The position numbers were made by a program, and so were the translations under genes. DNA of 36,128 nt from Chloroflexota bacterium (lineage in GTDB: Bacteria > Chloroflexota > Dehalococcoidia > SHYB01): positions 1-36,128 of the forward strand of contig VGPF01000025.1 in the NCBI GenBank assembly GCA_016875535.1. The letters are read 5' to 3'. Positions 6,128-15,285 of the stretch are shown piece after piece. Each line of letters begins with the position of its first letter. Position 1 is the stretch's first letter. The notes under the pieces are model-generated. The model was not told the origin of the DNA and did not search any database. It saw only the letters and a program-made list of their open reading frames with translations.

Positions 6128-7870
6128 CTACCCTCTGCTAGCGAGCTGGGCCTGCATGACGGCTAACTGATCGGCGATGGGCTTGACGCCAAGGTTCTCC
6201 CCGGTGCGAGAGCGGACGGCGACGGCGCGATCGGCCTGCTCCTTATCGCCCACCACCAGCATGTAGGGGGCCTTTTGGAGCTGGGCTTCCCGGATCTTGA
6301 GGTTCATGCGCTCGTTGCGCTCGTCCACGTAGCAGCGGAGGCCGGCGGCGCGCAGGGCGGATTCGACCTCTTTGGCGTAGGGGATGTGGCGATCGGCGAT
6401 GGGAACGACGACGGCCTGGACAGGGGCGAGCCAGAGAGGAAAGGCCCCGGCCGTGTGCTCGATGAGGATGCCCAGGAAACGCTCCAGGGAGCCCAGCCAG
6501 GCGCGGTGGATGACGACGGGGCGGGCCTTTTCGCCGTTCTCCGCGATATATGTGAGGTCGAAACGCTCCGGGAGGGAGTAATCGAGCTGGAGGGTGCCCA
6601 TCTGCCATTCGCGGCCGATGGCGTCCTTCACCAGGAAATCAAGCTTGGGGCCGTAGAAGGCGCCTTCTCCGGGAGCGGGCGTATAGGCGAGGGTGTTGGC
6701 CTTGAGGGCGTTCTCCAGGGCGACTTCGGCCTTGTCCCACATGTCGTCCGTGCCCACGCGCTTGTCCGGCCGCAGGGAGAGGCGAATATCTATATTGCCG
6801 AAGCCGAACATGCGGTAGGTCTCCATGAACTGGTTCAGAAAGACGGTGATCTCGTCCTGGATCTGGTCGGGCCGGCAGAAGATGTGGGCATCGTCCTGGG
6901 TGAAGCTGCGGACGCGGGTGAGGCCGTGGGTGACGCCGGAGCGCTCGTAGCGGTGGAGGCGGGCGAAATCGGCGTAGCGGATGGGGAGATCTCGGTAGGA
7001 GTAGAGCCTGGCGCCGTACATCAGGGCGTGGCCGGGGCAGTTCATGGGCTTCACGCCGAACTCGCGCTCGTCAATCTTGGTGAAGAACATGTTCTCAATG
7101 TAGTTATCGTAGTGGCCGGAGCGCTTCCAGAGGTCGGTGGACATGATGAGGGGGGTGATGACTTCCGTATAGCCGTACTTTACGTAGAGACCGCGGATGT
7201 AATCCACCAAGAGGTTGTAGACCAGGGCGCCCTTGGGGAAGAAGAAGGGGCTGGCGGGAGCGATGGGGTCGAACATGAAGAGTTCGAGCTCACGGCCCAG
7301 CTTGCGGTGATCGCGCTTGGCGGCCTCTTCCAGCATCTTGAGGTGCTCGTCCATGGCTCCGGCCGATTCGAAGGCGGTGCCGTAGATGCGCTGGAGCTGG
7401 GGGTTGGACTCATCGCCCTTCCAATAGGCGCCGGCGACGCTGAGGAGTTTCACGGCCTTGATGCGCCCGGTGTAGTCCACGTGGGGGCCTTCGCAGAGAT
7501 CGGTGAAGGGTCCCTGGCTGTAGGTGGTGATCTTTTCGCCGGGCGGGATGCTTTCGATGGTCTCCACCTTGTAGCGGTTGCTCTTGAACTGCTCGACGGC
7601 TTCGCCCTTGGTGAGCTCCTTGACCAGCATGCGGTCGTTGCGCTTGATGATCTCCTTCATCTTGGCTTCGATCTTCGTCAGATCGTCGGGCGTGACGGGG
7701 CGGGAGATCTCGATATCGTAGTAGAAGCCGTCGTCTGTCGCGGGGCCGTGGGCGAGCTTGGCGTCCGGGAAGTAGAAGAGAACGGCCTCCGCCATGACAT
7801 GGGCTGCAGTGTGGCGCAGGCGGCTGCGCAGGGCTTTGAGGGCGTCTTTATCGGCGGGGGTGGTGGTCAC
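6128..7870 (-). CDS. thrS: Threonyl-tRNA synthetase, form without TGS domain
   Basis: Class II synthetase charging tRNA-Thr; 580 residues. The N-terminal editing domain is shown by HTAAH at 20-24 and the LCEGPH motif near 150. The catalytic core follows, with the zinc-ligand motif MNCPGH, motif 2 (FARLHRYERSG), and motif 3 (HRAWLGSLERF). An anticodon-binding domain ends the protein. The ubiquitin-like TGS domain found at the N-terminus of E. coli ThrS is missing, which also occurs in other bacterial lineages. GTG at 7870 is chosen because it directly precedes the editing domain and has AGAGGA about eight bases upstream; longer readings run into the promoter. Confidence 0.96.
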   Translation of the reverse strand: MTTTPADKDALKALRSRLRHTAAHVMAEAVLFYFPDAKLAHGPATDDGFYYDIEISRPVTPDDLTKIEAKMKEIIKRNDRMLVKELTKGEAVEQFKSNRYKVETIESIPPGEKITTYSQGPFTDLCEGPHVDYTGRIKAVKLLSVAGAYWKGDESNPQLQRIYGTAFESAGAMDEHLKMLEEAAKRDHRKLGRELELFMFDPIAPASPFFFPKGALVYNLLVDYIRGLYVKYGYTEVITPLIMSTDLWKRSGHYDNYIENMFFTKIDEREFGVKPMNCPGHALMYGARLYSYRDLPIRYADFARLHRYERSGVTHGLTRVRSFTQDDAHIFCRPDQIQDEITVFLNQFMETYRMFGFGNIDIRLSLRPDKRVGTDDMWDKAEVALENALKANTLAYTPAPGEGAFYGPKLDFLVKDAIGREWQMGTLQLDYSLPERFDLTYIAENGEKARPVVIHRAWLGSLERFLGILIEHTAGAFPLWLAPVQAVVVPIADRHIPYAKEVESALRAAGLRCYVDERNERMNLKIREAQLQKAPYMLVVGDKEQADRAVAVRSRTGENLGVKPIADQLAVMQAQLASRG

Positions 7871-7919
7871 GAGCGGGTTCCTCTGCAAGATTGGGACGCG
7901 GTCATGTGGGCACCGAACG

Positions 7920-7925
7920 ATTATA
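7920..7925 (-). promoter_or_regulatory. Putative thrS -10 box
   Basis: A perfect TATAAT on the minus strand lies 50 bases before the thrS GTG. No good -35 hexamer is seen at the normal distance. The T-rich CTTTTTCACG is close upstream but poorly spaced. Confidence 0.4.
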
Positions 7926-8025
7926 GCGCGACGGCGTGAAAAAGGCGCGACGGTTCCCGATGCAGTCCCTGGACAGCGGCGGTACAATGGCGGTGCGTTG
8001 CACAACCTCACCAGGGAGACCAGCT

Positions 8026-8256
8026 ATGCGCGCATATGTGCTGATCGAGGCGACCATCGGCAAGGCGAGGGACGTGGCGAAGGCGCTCAAAGGGACGCCG
8101 GGCGTGCAGGAGTGTTATCTCGTGACCGGGCCATACGACATCGTGGCCATCGTTGAGGGGAAGGACGCGAACACGGTGGGCAAGACGGTGGCGGAGCGGG
8201 TGCACAACGTGCCGGGCATCGCGCGGACGGTGACGTGCCTGGCGCTGGGGATATAA
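8026..8256 (+). CDS. Stand-alone Lrp/AsnC ligand-binding (RAM) domain protein
   Basis: 76 residues beginning MRAYVLIEATIGKARDVAKAL, matching the regulatory beta-alpha-beta-beta-alpha-beta domain of Lrp/AsnC proteins, with no DNA-binding helix-turn-helix. Such single-domain proteins assemble as decamers or bind small ligands such as amino acids, and may interact with full Lrp regulators. ATG at 8026 has GGGAG about nine bases upstream and begins exactly at the first strand. It is divergent from thrS across about 155 bases and convergent with phoU. A TACAAT at 7983-7988 could be its -10 box. Confidence 0.85.
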   Translation: MRAYVLIEATIGKARDVAKALKGTPGVQECYLVTGPYDIVAIVEGKDANTVGKTVAERVHNVPGIARTVTCLALGI

Positions 8257-8270
8257 AGAGGAGCAAGGGC

Positions 8271-8293
8271 GGAGAGCAGGGGACAGGGAAGAG
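8271..8293. repeat. Dispersed purine-rich intergenic motif (GAGCAGGGGACAGGG type)
   Basis: The gap between the Lrp-like gene and phoU carries a GAGAGCAGGGGACAGGG motif. Related copies lie at 3371-3388, 4614-4644 and 5506-5525, always between genes. No hairpin or terminator is visible here. Confidence 0.4.
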
Positions 8294-8294
8294 C

Positions 8295-8960
8295 CTAGTA
8301 CTTTGAGGAGCCGATCTCCTCGCGCTTGCCGGTGACGATGAAAACGACTTGCTCCGCGATGTTGGTGGAGCGGTCCGCGATGCGCTCCAGGTTGTGAGCG
8401 ACCCAGGTGAGGTAGGTGGCCTGCTGGATCGTGCGCGGGTCCTGGAGCATGTAGGTGAGCAACTCCCTATAGATCTGCTCGTGAAGGGCGTCTATCTCAT
8501 CGTCCTCCTGGCAGACGCGGGTGGCGGCGGCGGAATCGCGGTGGGTGAAGGCATCCAGGGCGCGGCGGAGCATCCCCAGGGCCAGGTCCGTCATGCGCGG
8601 GATGTCTATGAGGGGCTTGATGAGGGGGTCATCGCCGATGCGGATGCTGACGCGGGCGATGCCTTCGGCATGATCGCCCATGCGCTCCAGGTCCACGGTG
8701 GTATGCAGGACGGCGACGATGATGCGCAGGTCCTGGGCCATGGGCTGCTGAGTGGCCAGGAGCTTGAGGCAGCGCTCTTCGATGGCGAAGCGCTTGTGGT
8801 TGATGAACTTGTCCTCTTCCACCACCGTTCTGGCCAGGGCGAGATCGCGGCGCTTGAGGGAGTCGATGGACTTGATGACAGCCTTTTCCACCATGCTGCC
8901 GAGCGCAAGAAGCTCGTCCTGGAGCTGTTTAAGCTCATGATCGAAACCGATGCGTGTCAT
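8295..8960 (-). CDS. phoU: Phosphate transport system regulator PhoU
   Basis: 221 residues, full length, with two three-helix PhoU repeats. Each carries the metal-binding motif: DLERMGDHAEGIAR in the first and NLERIADRSTNIAEQ in the second. PhoU sits at the membrane with PstB and the sensor kinase PhoR, where it holds down Pho signalling and Pst activity when phosphate is plentiful. ATG at 8960 follows AGGAGG by about seven bases. It is the last gene of pstSCAB-phoU, 15 bases after pstB. No phoR/phoP genes lie in the window. Confidence 0.95.
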   Translation of the reverse strand: MTRIGFDHELKQLQDELLALGSMVEKAVIKSIDSLKRRDLALARTVVEEDKFINHKRFAIEERCLKLLATQQPMAQDLRIIVAVLHTTVDLERMGDHAEGIARVSIRIGDDPLIKPLIDIPRMTDLALGMLRRALDAFTHRDSAAATRVCQEDDEIDALHEQIYRELLTYMLQDPRTIQQATYLTWVAHNLERIADRSTNIAEQVVFIVTGKREEIGSSKY

Positions 8961-8975
8961 GGCTGACCTCCTGCC

Positions 8976-9842
<867 letters not shown>

Positions 9843-9866
9843 GGGCCACTCTCCTAGGTCGTCGCG

Positions 9867-10757
9867 CTAATCCTGGATCTTTTTCTGGAAGCGGTCGCGG
9901 AGGAAGATCGCCAAGCCGTTCATAGCCAGCAGGACGATGAGGAGGACGATGATGCCGGTGGCGGCGATCTCCTGAAAGCCTGCCTGGGGGCGCGAGGTCC
10001 AGTTGAAGATCTGGATGGGCAGGGCGGTGAACGGGTCAAGGGGGGCGTTGAGCAGGCCATCGCTGCCGGGGACGAAGGCGATATAGGTCAAGGCGCCGAT
10101 CATGATGAGGGGGGCAGTCTCGCCGATGGCGCGGGACATAGAGAGGATGACGCCGGTGAGGATGCCGGGGAAGGCATAGGGCAAGATGACGCGGCGGATG
10201 GTCTGCCACTTGCCCGCGCCGAGGGCGTAGGAGGCGGTGGCGAGAGAGGAGGGGGTGGCGCGCAAAGCTTCGTTGGTGGCAATGATGGTGATGGGCAGAA
10301 CGAGGAGGGTCATGGTGAGGGAGCCGGCGAAAACACTGCGATCGAGGGACATCCAGCGGACGAAGACGGTGAGACCCAGGAGTCCATAGACGATGGAGGG
10401 GACGCCCGCGAGGTTGGAGATGTTGGTCTGGACCATGTCTGTCCAGCGGTTCTTGGGAGCGTAGTACTCCAGGTAGAGGGCCGCGCCGACGCCGAGAGGA
10501 ACGGAGAAGACGAGGGTGAAGCCCATCATCCACAGGGTACCCATGAGGGCGGACCAGATGCCCGCCTGCTCGGGGAAACGCGAGGGGAAGCTAGTGATGA
10601 ACTGCCAATCAAGATGGCCGATGCCGACGACGAAGATGCGGACGAGAAGGGTGACAAGAACGACGATGCCCAGGAGCGTGGCGGCGATGAGGACGCCCGC
10701 ATAGAGCTTGCCTTTGAGCTTCCGCTTTTGCAGGTTGGCGGGAGGCGTGAGACGCAT
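9867..10757 (-). CDS. pstA: Phosphate ABC transporter permease PstA
   Basis: 296-residue membrane protein with six or so transmembrane segments and the PstA-type EAA loop (SYALGAGKWQTIRRVILPYAFPGI). It forms the membrane channel with PstC. ATG at 10757 is one base after the pstC stop and preceded by GGAGAAG within the end of pstC, so the two are translationally coupled. Confidence 0.94.
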   Translation of the reverse strand: MRLTPPANLQKRKLKGKLYAGVLIAATLLGIVVLVTLLVRIFVVGIGHLDWQFITSFPSRFPEQAGIWSALMGTLWMMGFTLVFSVPLGVGAALYLEYYAPKNRWTDMVQTNISNLAGVPSIVYGLLGLTVFVRWMSLDRSVFAGSLTMTLLVLPITIIATNEALRATPSSLATASYALGAGKWQTIRRVILPYAFPGILTGVILSMSRAIGETAPLIMIGALTYIAFVPGSDGLLNAPLDPFTALPIQIFNWTSRPQAGFQEIAATGIIVLLIVLLAMNGLAIFLRDRFQKKIQD

Positions 10758-10758
10758 T

Positions 10759-11715
10759 TTAATACTTCTCCCGGAAGCGCTTGACGACCCAATGGCCGAC
10801 GAGATTCATGGCCAAGGTCATGAGGAAGAGCATGAGGCCGACGACAAAGATGGTCTTGTATTCGATGGTGCCGTGGGGCGTATCGCCGAGGCTGACCTGG
10901 ACGATGTAGCCGGTCATGGTCTGGATGCTCTCGAGCGGCGTCGCTTCAATGTTGGGAGTCGCACCTGCGGCGATAGCGACGATCATCGTCTCGCCTGCGG
11001 CGCGGGCGAGGGCGAGGATGAAGGAGGCGATGATGCCGGAGAGGGCGGCCGGGACAACGACGCGGGTGGCGACTTCGAAGCGCGTCGCGCCGAGGGCACG
11101 GGCGCCGTCGCGGAGGGACTTGGGAACGGCGAGCATGGCGTCCTCACTGAGGGAGGCGACCATAGGGATAATCATGACGCCGACGACGAGGCCTGCGCTA
11201 AGGGCGTTGAAGATGTTGGCATCGGCGAAGGGGCCTGGAAGGTTGCGGATGATGTGGGGCGTGACGAAGGTGAGGGCGAAGTAACCGTAGACGACGGTGG
11301 GGATGCCCGCCAACACTTCGAGGGTGGGCTTCAGCGCACGGCGAAGGCCGTTGGGGGCGTATTCGCTAAGGAAGATGGCCGTGGCGAGGCCGACGGGGAT
11401 GGCAACGACGGCGGCGATGGCGGCGACCATCAGCGTGCCGGTGATAAGGGGCCAAATGCCGAAGTGCTGAGGATCGAACAGGGGCGCCCACCTGGTATCG
11501 AAGAAGAATTGCTTGAGGGAGACTTCGCCGAAGAAGCTGACCGCCTCCGTGAGCAGGGTGACGACGATGCCGATGGTGGTGAGGATGGAGACGAGGCCGC
11601 AGAGGAACAGGAGCTTGGGCATAAGCGCGTCATCCCAGCGCTTCCCGGCTCTCCGGCTGAGGAGTCGGCCCGGCTGCGGGGGCGGCCTGTCCACTATCTC
11701 GGTTGCTTGCGCCAT
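10759..11715 (-). CDS. pstC: Phosphate ABC transporter permease PstC
   Basis: 318 residues with six predicted membrane segments. The EAA loop reads [26 protein letters not shown]. The large extracytoplasmic loop after the first segment ([24 protein letters not shown]) is characteristic of PstC. It starts 10 bases after pstS. The N-terminal 30 or so residues are cytoplasmic and basic. Confidence 0.94.
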   Translation of the reverse strand: MAQATEIVDRPPPQPGRLLSRRAGKRWDDALMPKLLFLCGLVSILTTIGIVVTLLTEAVSFFGEVSLKQFFFDTRWAPLFDPQHFGIWPLITGTLMVAAIAAVVAIPVGLATAIFLSEYAPNGLRRALKPTLEVLAGIPTVVYGYFALTFVTPHIIRNLPGPFADANIFNALSAGLVVGVMIIPMVASLSEDAMLAVPKSLRDGARALGATRFEVATRVVVPAALSGIIASFILALARAAGETMIVAIAAGATPNIEATPLESIQTMTGYIVQVSLGDTPHGTIEYKTIFVVGLMLFLMTLAMNLVGHWVVKRFREKY

Positions 11716-11725
11716 CTACGACCTT

Positions 11726-12751
11726 CTATGCCAGGGAAAGCGTTTTGCGAACCTGCTCGATATCTTCCAGGAAGTCCGGTAGGGGGACCTGGATATAGCC
11801 CACCTCGTCAACCAGAGCGGGCGATTGATTCAGATAGAACTTCACGAACTCGCGGACTGCGTCCTTTTCGCGCAGGGACTTCACGTTGACGTAGATAAGG
11901 AGCGGGCGCGAAAGCGGCTTGTACGCGCCGATGGAGATGGAGTCATGCGAGGGGGCGACGGGTGTCCCAGCGCCCACGGCAATGGGGACGGCGCGCAGTT
12001 TGTCCTTGTTCTCCACATAGTAGGCATAGCCGAAATAGCCGAGGGCGTTTCGCTGGCCGGCGATGCCCTGGATGAGGACGTTATCGTCCTCGCTGGCCGT
12101 ATAGTCGGACCGGGATGCGCGGGCCTTGCCGACGATGGCCTCCGTGAAGTAATCGAAGGTGCCCGAATCGGTGCCGGGGCCGAAGAGGGCGATGGATTGA
12201 TCGGGCCAGTTGGGACGCACCTGGTTCCAGCGGCTGACGGCGGAGCCGGGCTCCCAGATGCGCTTGAGCTCATCCACGGTGAAGTAGTCCACGAAGGTGT
12301 TGGCAGGATTCACGAGGATGGAAAGGCCATCGAAGGCGATGCGCAACTCCAGATAGGCGATGCCTCGCTTCAGGCATTCCTGTTTCTCCGTGTCCTTGAT
12401 AGCGCGTGAGGCGTTGGAGATATCGGTCTCGCCGGTGCAGAAGCGTTTGAAGCCGCCGCCGGTTCCGGAGACGCCGACGGTGACGCGGACCCTGGGGGCT
12501 ATGCCGCCGAACTCTTCGGCCGCGGCCTCCGTGATGGGGAAGACGGTGCTGGAGCCATCCACAGAGACGGTGCCGTTCATGCGTCGGATGCCGGAGGAAG
12601 GGGTCAGCGTGGGGTAGGGGGTGAGCTGGGGGGCGGAGGTGGGCCGACCCCCCAGATCGCCGGAACAGGCGGTGAGGAGCAGAAGCACTACAAGGACAAG
12701 CGCCACAGGGCCGAGGGCCGTGAGATGTCTTGTACCGAGAGCGCTTCGCAC
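11726..12751 (-). CDS. pstS: Phosphate-binding lipoprotein PstS
   Basis: 341 residues. The N-terminus is a lipoprotein signal: hydrophobic stretch about 12-27 and lipobox LTAC with Cys29. A flexible Ser/Thr/Pro linker follows, then the phosphate-binding domain with [10 protein letters not shown] and the [11 protein letters not shown] loop that usually cradles phosphate. Lipid anchoring suits a cell without a typical outer-membrane periplasm, but does not prove one. The start is GTG at 12751 with only a weak ribosome site. It is the first gene of the pst operon, preceded by a Pho-box-like repeat. Confidence 0.94.
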   Translation of the reverse strand: MRSALGTRHLTALGPVALVLVVLLLLTACSGDLGGRPTSAPQLTPYPTLTPSSGIRRMNGTVSVDGSSTVFPITEAAAEEFGGIAPRVRVTVGVSGTGGGFKRFCTGETDISNASRAIKDTEKQECLKRGIAYLELRIAFDGLSILVNPANTFVDYFTVDELKRIWEPGSAVSRWNQVRPNWPDQSIALFGPGTDSGTFDYFTEAIVGKARASRSDYTASEDDNVLIQGIAGQRNALGYFGYAYYVENKDKLRAVPIAVGAGTPVAPSHDSISIGAYKPLSRPLLIYVNVKSLREKDAVREFVKFYLNQSPALVDEVGYIQVPLPDFLEDIEQVRKTLSLA

Positions 12752-12841
12752 GCGATGTGCAACCCCGCATCCATATTGTCCGAGTCACCGGATGCCGCAC
12801 CACAACGATAGTGCGCCGCCGCTGACGCCACAACGGAGCAA

Positions 12842-12859
12842 TGTTTAAGAGAGTGTTAA
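12842..12859 (-). promoter_or_regulatory. Pho-box-like direct repeat upstream of pstS
   Basis: TTAACA (12859-12854) and TTAAAC(A) (12848-12842) on minus form two copies with 11-base periodicity. PhoB and PhoP response regulators bind 11-bp direct repeats, and TTAACA is the Bacillus PhoP half-site. The site is about 90 bases before the pstS GTG. Confidence 0.5.
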
Positions 12860-12901
12860 TGTTGCGGACTTGCGATGGCGGCGCGCCCTGCCATGAATTC
12901 C

Positions 12902-12931
12902 TTGACACCCTTTACCGGGGCGGCCTAGGAT
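12902..12931 (+). promoter_or_regulatory. Putative ruvB promoter, nearly leaderless
   Basis: A consensus TTGACA (12902-12907) is separated by 18 bases from TAGGAT (12926-12931). The expected transcription start at about 12938 is only some three bases before the ruvB GTG at 12941, and no Shine-Dalgarno sequence is present. Confidence 0.6.
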
Positions 12932-12940
12932 AGCGCTACT

Positions 12941-13981
12941 GTGGCTGAACGCATCACTTCGGCAAAGGGAAAACAGGACGAGACAGCGCTGGAGACGAGC
13001 CTGCGCCCGCGCAAGCTCGATGAGTACGTGGGCCAGGGGAAGACCAAGGAGAATCTCAAGATCGCCATAGACGCGGCGAAGAAGCGGGATGAGGCACTGG
13101 ACCACATCCTGCTGTACGGGCCGCCGGGGCTGGGGAAGACGACGCTGGCGAATATCGTGGCGGCGGAGATGGGCGTCAACATCCGCATCACGTCCGGCCC
13201 GGCCATCGAGCGTCCCGGGGACATGGCGGCGATCCTCACGAACCTGAAGGCGCGAGACATCCTGTTCATTGACGAGATCCACCGTTTGGGGCGAGGCATC
13301 GAAGAGGTGCTGTACCCGGCGATGGAGGACTTCGCGCTGGACATCGTGATCGGCAAAGGGCCGACAGCGCGGAGCATCCGGCTGAAAATCCCGCGCTTCA
13401 CGCTCATCGGCGCGACGACGCGCTACGCGATGATGAGCGCACCGCTCCGCGACCGATTCGGCTCGGTCTACCGCCTCGACTTCTACACACCAGGCGACCT
13501 GGAGGCGATCCTGGACCGCTCTTCCAAGCTGTTGAGCATCCCGATAGACAGGCAGGCGGTCACGGAAATCGCCAAGCGCTCGCGGGGGACGCCGCGGGTG
13601 GCGAACCGCTTGCTGAAGCGGGTGCGGGACTTCGGCGAGGTGGTGACGAAGGGTCGAGTGACGCAGGCGGTGGCGGTGGACGCCCTTTCGCGGCTGGAAG
13701 TGGACGAGCTGGGCCTGGACAAGATGGACCACCAGGTGCTGCAGGCGGTCATCGAGAAGTTCGGCGGCGGGCCGGTGGGGCTGGAGACGATCGCGACGTC
13801 CATCGCGGAAGAGGCGGACACGATCATGGACGTCTACGAGCCGTTCCTGATGCAGCTGGGCTTCCTTGGCCGCACACCGCGCGGGCGCGTGGCAACGAAG
13901 CGGGCCTACGAGTATCTGAAGATCCCCTACCCGCACAAGAACGGGCCGGACACGCTGCAGCCTTCGCTGCTGAACGATTAG
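12941..13981 (+). CDS. ruvB: Holliday junction branch-migration DNA helicase RuvB
   Basis: 346-residue AAA+ motor that pulls DNA through the RuvA-held Holliday junction. Walker [10 protein letters not shown] is at 60-68, Walker B ILFIDEIH at 107-114, sensor 1 GATT at 157-160, the arginine finger region APLRDRFG at 167-174 and a C-terminal winged helix (about 270-335, [11 protein letters not shown]). Start is GTG at 12941; the N-terminal [13 protein letters not shown] confirms the frame. ruvA and ruvC are not in the window. It is divergent from pstS. Confidence 0.97.
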   Translation: MAERITSAKGKQDETALETSLRPRKLDEYVGQGKTKENLKIAIDAAKKRDEALDHILLYGPPGLGKTTLANIVAAEMGVNIRITSGPAIERPGDMAAILTNLKARDILFIDEIHRLGRGIEEVLYPAMEDFALDIVIGKGPTARSIRLKIPRFTLIGATTRYAMMSAPLRDRFGSVYRLDFYTPGDLEAILDRSSKLLSIPIDRQAVTEIAKRSRGTPRVANRLLKRVRDFGEVVTKGRVTQAVAVDALSRLEVDELGLDKMDHQVLQAVIEKFGGGPVGLETIATSIAEEADTIMDVYEPFLMQLGFLGRTPRGRVATKRAYEYLKIPYPHKNGPDTLQPSLLND

Positions 13982-13995
13982 CGCTCCATCTCCGG

Positions 13996-14025
13996 TTGAC
14001 TCGTTATCCCGGCGCGTGCTAGATT
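13996..14025 (+). promoter_or_regulatory. Putative promoter for the acyl-CoA gene block
   Basis: TTGACT (13996-14001) is followed after 17-18 bases by CTAGAT/TAGATT (14019-14025) with TG just upstream, resembling an extended -10. It lies 55 bases before the first CoA-transferase. Confidence 0.5.
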
Positions 14026-14079
14026 CCTCCGGCTTGGCGCACGGCCCACGGCCGCGCCACCTCCGGAGATGCCCCATAG

Positions 14080-15285
14080 ATGAGCGGCGCGCTGGACGGC
14101 CTGACGGTGCTGGACCTGACGCAAGCCATCGCCGGGCCCTTCGGCACGAAGCACCTGGCGGATTGCGGCGCGAAGGTCATCAAAATCGAGAAGCCTTCGG
14201 GCGACCCGGCGCGGCGTGCCCCGCCGTTCTACAAGGATAGGCCCCACCCTGAAGGAAGCGGCCTCTTCCTCTATCTCAACACCAACAAGCTCGGGATCAC
14301 CCTTGATCTGAAGTCGGCGGAGGGACGCGCGCTGTTCAAGCGGCTGGCGCGGAAGGCGGACCTGGTGGTGGAGAGCTACCGCCCAGGAACGATGGAGCGG
14401 TTGGGGCTCAGCCACCGTGAACTGCTGCAAGAGAACCCGCGGCTGGGCATAATCTCCCTGAGCGATTTTGGGCAGACGGGGCCGTATCGCGAGTACCGCC
14501 TGACGGAGCTTGCGGCCTTCGGCCTGACGGGGCCGATGTTCGCGCTGGGCGCGCCGGGGAAGGAGCCGCAGAAGTTCGCGGAGAACTCGACGCTGGCTAT
14601 CACGGGGCTTGCAGTGGGGAACGCGGCGATGGCGGCGGCGATCACCTCCCAGCGCACCGGCAAGGGCGTCTCTGTGGACCTCTCCATCGCCGAGAGTTTC
14701 CTGGCGACGACGGAGACGCAGATGATGTCCCACTTCTATAGCGGCGAGGTGGCCCAGCGGCTGGGAACGGCGATAAGGCCGCAGTTCCTCATCGGAAGCT
14801 ACCCGTGCAAGGACGGCTATGTGGCGATCCAGGGCGTGGGGCGGGGCGAGAGCTGGTGGCCGCGGGTTTTCCAGATGATGGGAAAGCCGGAGCTTTCCAA
14901 GGACCCTCGCTTCAAGGACTCGCAGGCGATCATGGAGCATGGGGACGACTTCGACGCTATCTGGTACACATGGCTGATGGAGCATACGCGCAAGGAAATC
15001 TTCGACGCCGCAGGGGAGGCGCGGTTCCCCATCGCGCCGGTCTATTCATCGGAAGATATCTACAACGACCCGCACTTCAATGCGCGAGGCTTCTTCGCAA
15101 CGATCAGGCACTCGCACACGGGGCCGATCCGCTACCCAACACGGCCCTTCCGCCTGCACGGGACGCCGAATCCTCCGCCGCAGCCCGCGCCAAGGCTGGG
15201 CCAGCATAACGCCAAGGTCTTTTGCGGGATGCTAGGGCTACCCAAGCGAGCGCTCGCAACACTCAAGAAGAAGGGAGTGGTGTAG
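14080..15285 (+). CDS. CaiB/BaiF family III CoA-transferase
   Basis: 401 residues, normal length for the family, which moves CoA between acyl-CoA thioesters and carboxylic acids (formyl-CoA:oxalate, carnitine, succinyl-CoA:benzylsuccinate types). The N-terminal GLTVLDLTQAIAGPFGTKHLADCGAKVIKIE and the ITLDLKSAEGRALFKRL segment are diagnostic. At the site of the catalytic Asp of formyl-CoA transferase, alignment by eye gives Glu205 (VDLSIAESF). ATG at 14080; GGAG lies upstream but a little far. It is directly followed by a second CoA-transferase, so the two may form a hetero-oligomer as in BbsEF-type enzymes. The acid substrate cannot be read from the sequence. Confidence 0.9.
   Translation: MSGALDGLTVLDLTQAIAGPFGTKHLADCGAKVIKIEKPSGDPARRAPPFYKDRPHPEGSGLFLYLNTNKLGITLDLKSAEGRALFKRLARKADLVVESYRPGTMERLGLSHRELLQENPRLGIISLSDFGQTGPYREYRLTELAAFGLTGPMFALGAPGKEPQKFAENSTLAITGLAVGNAAMAAAITSQRTGKGVSVDLSIAESFLATTETQMMSHFYSGEVAQRLGTAIRPQFLIGSYPCKDGYVAIQGVGRGESWWPRVFQMMGKPELSKDPRFKDSQAIMEHGDDFDAIWYTWLMEHTRKEIFDAAGEARFPIAPVYSSEDIYNDPHFNARGFFATIRHSHTGPIRYPTRPFRLHGTPNPPPQPAPRLGQHNAKVFCGMLGLPKRALATLKKKGVV

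Noticed and set aside
6275-7939. 554-residue open frame on the plus strand opposite thrS
   Set aside because: It mirrors the thrS codons on the other strand, is rich in Gly/Val/Glu/Asp without any motif, and thrS is unmistakable. Antisense open frames of this kind are expected in GC-rich DNA.
10708-11889. 393-residue acidic Gly/Asp-rich plus-strand frame antisense to pstC
   Set aside because: Composition is that of a complement of a membrane-protein gene; no motif or ribosome site.
12845-14077. 410-residue minus-strand open frame antisense to ruvB
   Set aside because: Arg/His/Asp-rich shadow with no recognisable domain; RuvB motifs on plus are decisive.
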